Source: Gremmenia infestans (lineage: Eukaryota > Ascomycota > Leotiomycetes > Helotiales > Hamatocanthoscyphaceae). Taken from it: a stretch of DNA of 64,000 nt. The notes under the pieces are model-generated. The model was not told the DNA's origin. It saw only the letters and a list, made by a program, of their open reading frames with translations, and did no database searches. Positions 11,685-21,427 of the stretch are shown here, piece after piece (the first letter of the stretch is position 1; every line of letters starts with the position of its first letter). The position numbers were made by a program, and so were the translations under genes. Location: contig JAFEVB010000029.1 of the NCBI GenBank assembly GCA_032629725.1, positions 434,001-498,000 of the forward strand, written 5' to 3'.

Positions 11685-13542
11685 ACGCAGACCGATCACG
11701 CACGATTGGCTTGCTTAATGCCTAATGAGTACGAGCGAATGAGGTTTATGATTAGCATGCACGGGTGCTTTTCTTTCTTGTTGTTTTACTAACGCATGAC
11801 ATGCGATGTATTTCCTTACAGAAGTATTACTGGACTTGACTTTTTCTTTCTTTTTGAATTTGAATCTGAAGGAGAGAGAGAGGCTGTTGATAGTCGCCGG
11901 GTGAGTGGGTGGGTGGCATATTTTGAAGGAAAGTAAGAGGGAGTTGGATGGACTGGGTGGGTGGTACTGTGCTAGGTGTTGTGGTGCATGGTGGATTGTA
12001 CGTTATTATAGCAGCACAGGACAGACAGGACAGGGGCATGATGCCGAACAAAAATGTCACTTGGTGTACTGTATCACCTCACTCTACCTTACTTTACTTT
12101 GCATTAGCTCTTCTTAAGTTTTACGTGAATTTGAATTCATTTACTCTATTCTCTCTCTTTAGTGCTTTTCTTTGCTGCCTTTAGCGACAATTTTCCGGTA
12201 GAGACTTATCCGCAGATCTCCATATAACACTTCTGCAAATCACAAAAGTCCACAGATTAGACATACGTTATAATCCGCTATCGGCCACAGAAATAACGAT
12301 CAAAAGCAGTACCGCCAGGCAAAATCCGCAGTCATTGCCTTCATACTTACATCCTTGTCATTACTCAGATCCCCTCGTCACTTCTGTTTCCAACCCATCA
12401 AAAACCGATCTACCGAATCTCCCCACAGTCAGGACACTCAACATGTCCACACGTAGGACATGTCTTATCAGGGTTCGGATTCGAATTATCACACTACCAA
12501 CACAATACTTTATTAGCGTCAAACCCTTAACTTCTATCCCGCAAATCAAAGTGGGGATATTATATCTTACATTGCAACATTCCCAACCCCAGATAGAATC
12601 CATACCCTCGGCGTCTGCGTTTCGCGGAAGGGCGACGGTATGCATACGGAAGATGATGTGTGTACTTGATTGTGATTTTTATGGGTGCGTTTGCGACAAG
12701 GCTGTCCTTTTGCGGGGGGTGGGTAGGGACAAGGGGACTAGGTGAGGCTTTATATGGGATGTACTTGGAGTGATCAAAGAGGTGGGTTTTGAAGAAAGAA
12801 AATAAGCTGCTTCTGCAGAATGAAGCCGGACGGATGCAGATGGGGAAAACATAGCATACTCGCGGAAATTTGGGAAGCTCTTTGGAAGTTTTGATTTATC
12901 TTGGTATACACGCATGCACACTACTCGTTTTTGAGGAATGTATATACTTCGGTAAACGCAGTGCAGGGCAGTGAATAGAACCTCGAATTTATCGGATGCC
13001 TGGATATTTCAATGCACTATTTGGTATTCCGAAGACGGGATTCTACGCTCGGTTCCTTTGTCTAGATGTCTGCACGGCGCGTTGGACATCTAGCACAAAG
13101 TAACATGGTGTACAGAGTGGCTATGTCATGAACCGTAATTTCTTTGTTCTGCATTAGGGAATCGACCCATGATGAACTTTCGTCACAGGCTGTTGATTTC
13201 TCCTTAGAGAAATCAAGTTTTTATTAATTTCTAATTTCTGCGGCAGTTGTAAAGGACTTCCTTCAATCGTCATTCCCATTAAAAGTTCCTAACATGTTCT
13301 CTAATAACTGCATGAATCAATAAAGCGAAGAAAATCTGGTAGAATACGTTAAGTCAAAGAACAAAGCGGGCAACCGAAGTATAAACTTTATAGATATTTC
13401 TTTTTGAATAGAGCTGGTCTCAAGGACGAGAATTCCCTTGGAATACATTTGAGTTCCTGAATAATTACCCGAAATCAGAAATGACGTGAAGCTATTATAA
13501 AGCTGTACGGGGACCTGATTCTAATGAAACATACGCTTGAGT
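11685..13542. other. Convergent intergenic region, no supported gene
   Basis: Lies between the 3' ends of the NTF2-like gene and the minus-strand CFEM receptor. Open frames at 12335-12745 and 12361-12645 have no recognisable domain or convincing splice structure and overlap each other on opposite strands. The stretch from 13100 is AT-rich. Confidence 0.5.
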
Positions 13543-15261
13543 TTACCACACATTTGCTCGGTCGTCTGTTCTGACATTCTCTTCAAAGTTTGTGTTGTTC
13601 TCGACCCGAACTGCACGTATCGATTTATGGTTCCTAGGTTCCACAAAGTTTTCTTGACTAAGCAACTCTACCCCATTATTGTTACTCCACGGACTCGATT
13701 CTTGATGAAAGCCGATTCGATTTCTCCAGCTAGCGCTGAAGCTGGTGTTACTTGGAGTAGATCGTTCGGAGCCGAAAGGTCGGGGGAAATATTTGACAAG
13801 GAGCGGCCGGATGGTCATGATGGAGGAACAGATTATGGCCGCGTAGACCTCGAATACGGACCATATTACTGGGTCCACGTTGACCCCTGGTTTTGGATCA
13901 GTGATCTGGGGTGTTTTCTGATGCAAGGAGCTTGAAATGCTTACAAGTTGAGTCAAGTGAGTGTAAATGGAACCAAACTAGCCACTTCAACCTATATATA
14001 CTAGTAACACAGGCACTGTAACATAATCAGCTCCCCTAAGAAACTCTCAATTAAGGCCTCTGTGGGTACTCACAACGATCCTATAGCAAACATGAAGGCT
14101 AAAGCAATTCTCTTCCGCAGAGATAGATTCAAACCCTTCAGCAGCGGGAGCGGGAGAAACATGATCAAGAAATCCTCTACAATCGAAATAGCAGCTCCGC
14201 TATATACGATGGCTTTCGAATTGATGCACTTAGCGTCCACAGTCAGATCCCAGGCAGCTCGCACAGGTGAGCATTGAAATATTACCCCGAAGCCGAAGGT
14301 CAGACCTCCGCAGCTGACTGCGGCAATGGCAATCTTTACTAAAAGGCGAAACTTCTTATTCGGAAATATTCGTAGGTAGAAAAGAAGAATGGAGATTTTA
14401 GGAAGCGTGATACAGAAAGCGTAGAGGATTGCAGAAACATAAGATAGCTACTTCGGATTAGTATAGGCATGCACTAGCTGTAGTATGTTTGTTTACTTAC
14501 CTGCTGTAGCATAAGGATGTTTTCAGGCGGAACGTTCCACAAGTGATCTCCAAATCCCTTGGTAGCAACTAGGGATTGTTAGCCCTGCCCTCAGACAGTG
14601 CCTGGGCCCTAGAAGCCTCAGCCCGGTCAGCTTATACTTACTGTATAATGGGATGCCAGACAAGGGTATTAGAAGTATCTAAATTGTAGAGTCAAATCTC
14701 AGCTGGTCGCAATTCGGGCCAAAGGGGGACTTACGCCTGCAATCAACATAACCCCATCATCCCACCAGAATTTCGTCACTAAGTACCGTGACATACCCTG
14801 CAATATAATAAAAGGGGACGTGACCGCCGTTATGGTTGATATGAATCGTATGATTTCTGTTCTTCGGGAGGGCTGTGGAATACCACCACAGATCAAGTTC
14901 TGATTGACTTGGGCAGATACTATGATTTGGGAGTCAGCCAGCATACAGCACTTCCAAAATTGGAATCCAAACATACCTATCTGCTCGGTATGATTACATG
15001 TTCCCATAATGCACACGAATAACTCGTTCTGCAGCGTACTGTTCCTACACATGCAGTTCTGAAGATTTGTGAGGGGACAGTTCGCAGCGGTAAGCTGTGT
15101 CGTGGAACATGAAAGCTAGAGAGCTTGTCAATTTTTAGAGTACACATTGATGTTTGATAACCGACCGTGCAAGCTGGCAGTTCCGATAGGACACTAAGGT
15201 TGAACGCTGCCTGTGTTGTTGCAAAGAGAGCTGTAATAGCTAGACCAAACTCAAACAGCAT
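13543..15261 (-). CDS. CFEM-domain, PTH11-like seven-transmembrane receptor
   Basis: Eight exons, complement(join(13543..13886,13945..14015,14074..14447,14501..14568,14642..14678,14735..14919,14977..15115,15166..15261)), 437 residues. Every junction keeps phase and rebuilds family motifs. Residues 1-19 are a signal peptide (MLFEFGLAITALFATTQAA). Next comes a CFEM domain with the expected cysteine spacing: LPACTLSC, then ANCPLTNLQNCMC, NELFVCIMGTC and TEQI. The membrane part follows: SPFIILQGMSRYLVTKFWWDDG, KGFGDHLWNVP, a long hydrophobic block (LSYVSAILYAFCITLPKISI), CSPVRAAWDLT, the IVEDFLIMFLPLPLLKGLNL helix, GSFACVTSIYRLK and VDPVIWSVFEVYAAIICSSI. The roughly 90-residue cytoplasmic tail is hydrophilic. 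PTH11 is a surface-sensing receptor in plant-pathogenic fungi; the ligand here is unknown. No single frame spans more than a quarter of the gene, so it is easily overlooked. Confidence 0.85.
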
Positions 15262-16956
15262 ATTGGAGGATGAAGAGGTAGACTTGTGTAACTTTGCCTT
15301 AGGGTTTCTCAAGCGGATAACAGAGGGAATCAGCGTGTGCGGTATAAATGTACATCAAACAGAGCATCCGCTGGCGGACAGCCACTTGGTTGCACAGCAG
15401 ATAATTAGAAACAGATTGAGAGAGATCATCGTGTGCGAAAGCTCATGGAAGGCTGTGTGGGTGCAGGACTGTCGAGAGACATGTCTGTAAGCGGCGCCTG
15501 CATGCATGGAGAGTGGGAAAGGAGGAGGCACAAAACAGCGAAAACCTTTACCTGAGTGAGGCTTAATTTAGAAATTGTCCATCGGTTTTTGCTATCATAC
15601 GCAATTCTATCCAGAATTCCATAGAATCAATTGATATAGAACTTGTCATGCCTAATCTTGTATATCTCAACGGGTACGTCTGATTTTGACGCCTATCGTC
15701 CAGGTTACACATAAATAGTCGCCTGTGAAGAGATTTGATCGTCCCTAATTGGAATTCCTCTGGCTCTCATGTAATGACACCCTTCTAATTAAGGAGCCAC
15801 CATACTGATACTGTCCAAAGACCAGTAAAATAAAATATCTACCTGTTTCGTACTTTGCCGGACAGCTTTTTCTGGGGTTGATTGTCGTGCTTTTGACATG
15901 TTTAGCCGGAAAGTTCTTAATAAAATCCTCGACGTGGGCCAATCAAATTATCTGAGTGCATTTAGAGGGTCGCATCTGGTCGTTTGTTTTCTTCCAGCAT
16001 ATGCGGCCTGACACGCACGAAGTTGATTGGCATGGCTAAATCACTACCACTTGTCTTAGCACCCCTCATTTTGATGTGCCTCAAGCATGATCTAATAAAT
16101 AGATACATGACAGCATATCAGATTAGCAAGGATAGAGGCTCCTTTCCTCAATGCAAGACCGCTTTACTGCCTCTTAACGTGACGTCTATGGAGGGAGCAA
16201 TAGATCGACATGCAACAAAACCAAAACTCCCCAAAGGTAAAAGCAGAAGCAATTAGACAACATACGGGTATTTAAATAAAGGTGAAGTCCTCGCTTATAA
16301 TAGTTGTATAGAACTAGGTTGAAACGGTATTCTCAAGAATCTGAAACACAGACTAAATATAACAGGAGAGCTTCATAATAGTTACACAAAGCTAGGTTGG
16401 AACGGTACTCTTGAGAATATCAAATCCCGCATTAACGCAAGACCGCTTTGTTGCCTTTTTTGTAATGTCTATAGGGGGAGCAATAATATTTGCAAAGTGA
16501 GGCTCCAGCTCAGAGCAGTCTTTATGGGTGAATCAAGACCGCCGGGAATGGATCTTTTGTAACCATCTAGATGTACACTATTCCCTTTCATATCCAGACT
16601 GTACCGTCTTTAGTATAGTATAGAGTGAATTCGATGCCGCAGTGATGGAAAAATGAAAAAGGCACATATAGCTTTAAGCGAGAATCTTAGCATTACTTTG
16701 CTCCTTCAGCCTCGATGCAAATTTTTTATTTTCCATTATCTCATACGTTCAATTCAGTTGAGCTAACACCCCTCGCTTTCAATTGCCGTTTCTAACTTCC
16801 GATCTAAAATATTCTCTCGGTACCATTCACACAGCCAGTCAATCCCCGACACAACACCAGCAACGCCATTTCTTACACAACAGAACACCCTCCCATTACC
16901 GCAACCGCCGTAGTGAGAAATACGACTCCTTCAAGAAGATATCATCTACTGCAGAC
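15262..16956. other. Intergenic region with diverged direct repeats
   Basis: Divergent region upstream of the CFEM receptor and a small acidic gene. Open frames at 15745-15942 and 15984-16256 are not supported as genes. It holds two nested pairs of diverged direct repeats (16150-16487). AT-rich overall. Confidence 0.5.
16150..16487. repeat. Two nested pairs of diverged direct repeats
   Basis: An outer pair of about 53 bp (about 16150-16203 and 16435-16487, both containing GCAAGACCGCTTT and ending GGGAGCAATA) flanks an inner pair of about 50 bp (about 16297-16345 and 16374-16421, both containing CTAGGTTG-AACGGTA). The arms are mostly aligned, and many of the differences are C/T or G/A. The order is R1-spacer-R2-R2-R1, all in direct orientation. 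This looks like an old duplication or a fragment of a decayed repeat family. Confidence 0.7.
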
Positions 16957-17400
16957 ATGACCGACCATGACGCCCCAGAAAGTGTTACAAAAGACGGCGA
17001 AAAGACGGCGTCACAAGCTCTTGATTCGGCTAAAGAACCTCAGCAAGATTCCGGATCTGGAGATATTGAACCTCAAGTAGGGCTGTACTGGCTTGTCGAA
17101 GATGAAAGCGATGAAGACGAACTCAACCCTGAAGTAAGTCAACATTCTGCGTTCGGTGAACTTTTCTGATAAACCGCAACCACAAATCCCAGCCGGTAGG
17201 CTTGACGCCGACACTCTCAGATCGCTTCTCAAACACAATATGGAAGTCATGAGCACGGATTGCGGCAATACGCAAAGAACAAGGATGCCGACTGCGCCCA
17301 CGGCTTGTTTGATCTGACCCACATTATACCGTGGATCGATGAAACAAACTTCCAAAATCTACTGGCAAAGCAAAAACAGAGTGAGTCTACCCGGGACTAA
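16957..17400 (+). CDS. Small acidic hypothetical protein
   Basis: Two exons, join(16957..17133,17221..17400), 118 residues. Exon 1 starts at the first ATG of the open frame and encodes a hydrophilic acidic segment ending GLYWLVEDESDEDELNPE. The donor is GTAAGT. The acceptor CTCTCAG at 17220 is the one that keeps a long frame, giving IASQTQYGSHEHG and then AHGLFDLTHIIPWIDETNF before the stop. Alternative acceptors at 17192 and 17207 lead to early stops. A GTGAGT near 17380 could start a further intron. I recognise no domain. No signal peptide or membrane segment is visible. Confidence is moderate because only splice quality and composition support it. Confidence 0.5.
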
Positions 17401-18099
17401 TAGTTTGAGGGGAGCCATTTGAATGTCTCACTCGAAGTGGAGGATCTAGAAATGGAAGTAAAGTGTGTGACATCATGAATGAAACAACCAGAACCAGTAT
17501 CATGTCTTACTAGCTAGTGAGAAGTGATCACCGCCTGTGATACCAACAAGAAAGATCATTTATCTATGTAAAAGAAGATAGGTCACAGAAGAAGTGTCCA
17601 AGTCAATCCGCTATTTAAAGCGCTAGACCCGGGTCACGTCACTGAGAAAGTCACTGGACATGTGTTGGACTATTTCTTGGATTAGTCAGCAGGCAGTCAA
17701 AACCGGAGTTCGTCGTTTAATCTACTTCACCTTCTATGATACAGGCTTTCGCCTAATGCAGCATTTATATCATGTGCTGGGGAGCACGTGAATAGTGTCG
17801 TACAGCGCTAGGCGATCTCACCTGTATATAAGCAGCGGTTCCACGCTACTCTTTTCTCTTTCTCTTCTAACCCTAGATAGTAAATCCAATATACTTCTTG
17901 CCTATTTAAGCTTTATACATAAAGTCACCGGCGCCTACGCTATAGACACACCTCGTACGTCTAGCTCTTTTTTTTTGTAATATTAGAATCTTCAACCTAA
18001 ACTTGTTTGATATATTTCAAGATATTTCTACCTACACCCCACCCCCCGACCCCTATAAGGAATCTTACAGAAACTCACGAGTAAATACCATTATCTGTT
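17401..18099. other. Intergenic region, promoter and leader of the 18.1-kb gene
   Basis: Contains a clear TATA box at 17825, then a pyrimidine-rich stretch (CTTTTCTCTTTCTCTTCT) likely to mark transcription start, then an AT-rich leader to the ATG at 18100. No other gene is supported. Confidence 0.5.
17825..17832 (+). promoter_or_regulatory. TATA box (TATATAAG)
   Basis: TATATAAG followed 20-40 bp later by a CT-rich initiator-like run. It is placed 275 bp upstream of the ATG at 18100, so the transcript would have a long leader. Confidence 0.55.
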
Positions 18100-18591
18100 A
18101 TGGCTTCTTTTTCACCCAGCGCACCCAGCGTACCAAAAGGCTCACTCGAAGCTGTTGATTCCGAGACTTCTTCTAACTCAGAAGGAACATCGCAAGCCTC
18201 TCAAGATCCAGCTTCTAGCAGAAGGGCAGGATTCAGGGCAAGGTTGAAGGCATCTCTTGCCTCCCAGCAAGGCGCTCCATCCGCACGACGTCAAGGTGAC
18301 GCCTGCTCAACAACAGATTCTCCAATCCGTATCGGTGGAAACGTTGAAGACAGGCCACCACGATGGTTAAACCCCGGAGGACGCATGATACTTACGCCTA
18401 GCGACTCAATTAGTGCTCGAGACGAGCAAACATTAGCTGGCACACAGAGAGACAGTCCTCAGGATGACAACTCACAGTCAGATTCTTTATCAAGGCCCCG
18501 AATGGACACCAAGAAGAATGAAAACAAGTCAGATGCCGTAGGTAGTGCAAGCCGAATCATGGGGAATGAGAATGCTAAGATTGTGCAGTAG
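18100..18591 (+). CDS. Disordered protein carrying an NPGGRMIL motif
   Basis: Single exon, 163 residues, ATG preceded by an AT-rich leader and a TATA box at 17825. The protein is Ser/Gly/Asp-rich and looks disordered, with no signal peptide or membrane helix; residues 40-50 are basic (RRAGFRARLK). Residues 88-98 read RWLNPGGRMIL, close to the VNPGGRLQLV repeat unit of the wall-type protein at 21.4 kb and to the VGGRLQLYG segment in the pro-region of the G1 peptidase immediately downstream. No known domain is recognised. It may be a real but lineage-specific gene or a fragment. The ATG, the promoter and the shared motif support it; function is unknown. Confidence 0.5.
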   Translation: MASFSPSAPSVPKGSLEAVDSETSSNSEGTSQASQDPASSRRAGFRARLKASLASQQGAPSARRQGDACSTTDSPIRIGGNVEDRPPRWLNPGGRMILTPSDSISARDEQTLAGTQRDSPQDDNSQSDSLSRPRMDTKKNENKSDAVGSASRIMGNENAKIVQ

Positions 18592-18901
18592 GTGAAGAGC
18601 GGGCTGGACATAGATTCTTTTACTACGGTATTTGATTGCTAGAAAGCCGAGATTAGGGTTGCTATTCCATGAAGGAGGAATTTATTATTAAGGAGAGGGT
18701 TTCGTTCCTTAGAGTTACCAGATGGTTGTGATTAAGCATATGATAGCTATATACAGCCACTTGCGTAAATCTAGCACGCATGACATAATCCTATAACCCC
18801 CTGAAGGCTTATACTACAGCAAATACAACGCGTATCAAAATCCTGTCCAGGTGAATGTGCCAATATCAAGATACAATGCAGGCTCCTCAATCTTGCATCC
18901 C
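18592..18901. other. Short convergent intergenic spacer
   Basis: About 310 bp between the stops of the 18.1-kb gene and the G1 peptidase. AT-rich, with nothing else recognised. Confidence 0.6.
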
Positions 18902-19880
18902 TTATGAGCCATTGTATACGACCTTGACTTCGTTTGTACCAGCAATAGATCCAGTAGCAAGTATAGGATCTCTTGGACCCGGTCTGATTGACAATACTGT
19001 AGCCCCAGAAACGTTTACTTCAGTCTCCTCAGAAGTCCCTGCACTGGCTTCTGAGAATGTAAAAGTACCAAAGTTGCTCAAAGTGGTTGTTGCCGCTTGT
19101 TCCACCACCCATTCTGCAGTCAATCCTTGGGCCACGTTTGAAGAATCAGACGGCGAGAAATCCTTCGAAAGCTCTTTGCTCGTAGTTTCGTTCTCTATCA
19201 GCAGCGTAGCTGTGTTGTCACCGGCTTTAGTACTCACACCAATGTTAAGCACTAGGAGGTAGAGAGCATTAATATAGTTCATTCCTTCAAATAAATTTAT
19301 ACAAGGAAATGGGATATTTACCATCGCCTGCTTTAAAGGGAAATTCAGCCTGGTCGTAAAACACGGGAAGATCAGGGACCCATTCAGTCCAAGATTCGAA
19401 AGACGCTACCCCATTGTCATTCACAGAGATATAAATACCACCTTGAATAACGGGTGAGTTGGCGGCGACGCCATCAATGCCGACCCATATCGATACGGAG
19501 GTTCCTTTAGCCCCAGCAGCTGGAACGGTAAACTCTACAGAATATCGTAATGTCAGTATCGCCTTTACAATGGCAAATTGAAGGACAACCTCGTTCAAAG
19601 GGTGGAAAAGGTAGATGAAGGAACAACCCTTGAGCAAAAGGAGAAACTAAATTGGGGAGTACATACGAGCAAGCACGTCTGTAAAAGTTTCTCCGCTAGG
19701 AGGAGATGGAAGCAATGCACCAGCCCAGTTTATGGAATCTAAGCTAGCAGCTCTTCCCTTAATGGCACGAATAGTATTTCCGTAGAGCTGAAGTCTGCCA
19801 CCCACCGCAAGTTCAGGGCGGGGAGCAGCCAAGATGCCAGCTGCAAAAAATGCAGAGTTGAGGAAAGTGGTGAGTCTCAT
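18902..19880 (-). CDS. Secreted G1-family glutamic peptidase (eqolisin, peptidase A4)
   Basis: Three exons, complement(join(18902..19251,19322..19534,19667..19880)), 258 residues; the introns are 132 and 70 bp with GTATGT and GTAAAT donors and keep frame. Residues 1-19 form a signal peptide ending ILAAP. A short pro-region contains AVGGRLQLYG (25-34) and a basic KGR near 41-43. The mature part has the family marks: NWAGA (51-55), FTVPAAG, WVGIDG (88-93), Q102 in VIQGG as the expected catalytic glutamine, ESWTEWVPDLP, FKAGD and E189 in TAEWVVE as the expected catalytic glutamate. Length fits the family (about 260). Such enzymes are acid-active, pepstatin-insensitive extracellular endopeptidases. 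The neighbouring genes also encode exported proteins, which suggests a secretion-oriented neighbourhood. Confidence 0.92.
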
Positions 19881-21427
19881 GGTGAAAAGAGTTGATGAAG
19901 TGGAAATTGGACTTGACGAGAACGAATAAGGGGATAAAAGAACTTCATTTCACAGCGCATTCTTTCATATGTCTATATTTTAAAAATCTGCTCTCAAATT
20001 AGGCTTGGAAACACTGGCTACTTTTGGTACATTGTGACATTCAGGATTCAGGATTCAGGATTTACTTTTTAATCCTTTTATTTTAATAAGAGGTGGAGAA
20101 AACCGCTTAGTAGTTTCCAGGTTGATCTTACCATATAAAAACCTTTTTTGAGTACTCCCGGAGCAGAAATCCATAGCAGATCCACTATTCACACTTGTAG
20201 GGAGTCACAGCAATGGGTCGCCCCACCCCCCCTCTCCCTCCCCTCTTTTATGGGGAGCTCCGATATACGAGAAGTATGGACCACTGACAAACCTCATACC
20301 GCACTCGATAAATTATACTCCGTAAAGTCCGAACGTGCCCATGGAAGGAAATGAAAGCCGTGCTTGAATTATCTCCACCGACGTATGTTACCCTAAATGG
20401 TGTCTATTAATAGACGTCAAAAAATCTGAGTATTACGAAGTAAATACATGGTTTAAGCTCCAACTAGCCTAGAGTATTAGATATAGTAATTCATACTCCG
20501 GAGTGCACGAGGGAGTAAATTACCAGCACGTTGAAAGTTTCTTTAATACCCGCCTTTTATCAATACAGATAGACAGAATTTACATATAACTAGTTTCTTA
20601 CCCTCACATAAGTCCATAGAATAGGAAGTGTTAGACTTACTTGGTGAAAGAATGCGAATGGCACTTTCACTACAGCTCAAGCCGAGTATGATATCCTTGC
20701 AACACCCGCAATTCTCGGGAAACGGGTCAATTGACCAAATTAGTTGCAACCTGATGGGAAGATTAAAGCGAAACTGAAAGACGGATTTGGTGGAGTATGA
20801 GTGATATACGGATCATATACTAACTAGTATTTATTCTCATCCGGAAATAGAATCGTTTTGTTATAGGTACGCTAGGAGGCTACAAGATTTCAGCCGCCAG
20901 GGAAGTCCCGTGGGAGATTGCCGCGATTCCATTTCGAACTTAGTTAATCATTACGAGTACGGCTTACCGGGTAATAGTGGGCCTATACTGTAGGGTTTTG
21001 GCCGACCCGACGTCGCCCAATTCTAATTTACCTACCCTAGGATCGTTCACACAGGGCAGGGCGGTGTATGATCCCAACGCGACTCAGACGTCAAACATTC
21101 TACTCTTACGAGTCCTTCGTGAAGGATCATATATTGGTGTTTCAAATCAAACGCACCATGACTATTCGGAGCAGCGCAGCTGTGCCAAGCCGCAGGTTCA
21201 GGTTCCTAGAAGTTAAGAAAAGAACATTCGTAGCTAGCACAACGCATCGACGATTCGACAATGAGACAGAAGGATTTCGGAAATTCTCAAATGATGAATG
21301 TGGAGGTGTATGTCTTAAGTGAGGCGCAAGCGTTGTCTAAAACTTCAACTTCCATTCTCTTTGATATTTATCCTTTCTGTTTTGCTGTAGCTGGGAGATT
21401 TTGAATTTACGCGCTGTTTGTTCGACC
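19881..21427. other. Divergent intergenic region, no supported gene
   Basis: About 1.5 kb between the G1 peptidase and the repeat-bearing wall-type protein. It has a small GATTCAG tandem (about 20039-20063), a poly-C patch near 20221-20243 and AT-rich blocks. Open frames at 20543-20749 and 20977-21322 lack domain or splice support. Confidence 0.5.

Noticed and set aside
13940..14073. Reading the CFEM receptor with one 134-bp intron here
   Set aside because: That model keeps frame but loses the sixth helix; two introns (13887-13944, 14016-14073) restore GSFACVTS and DSTWVNVD.
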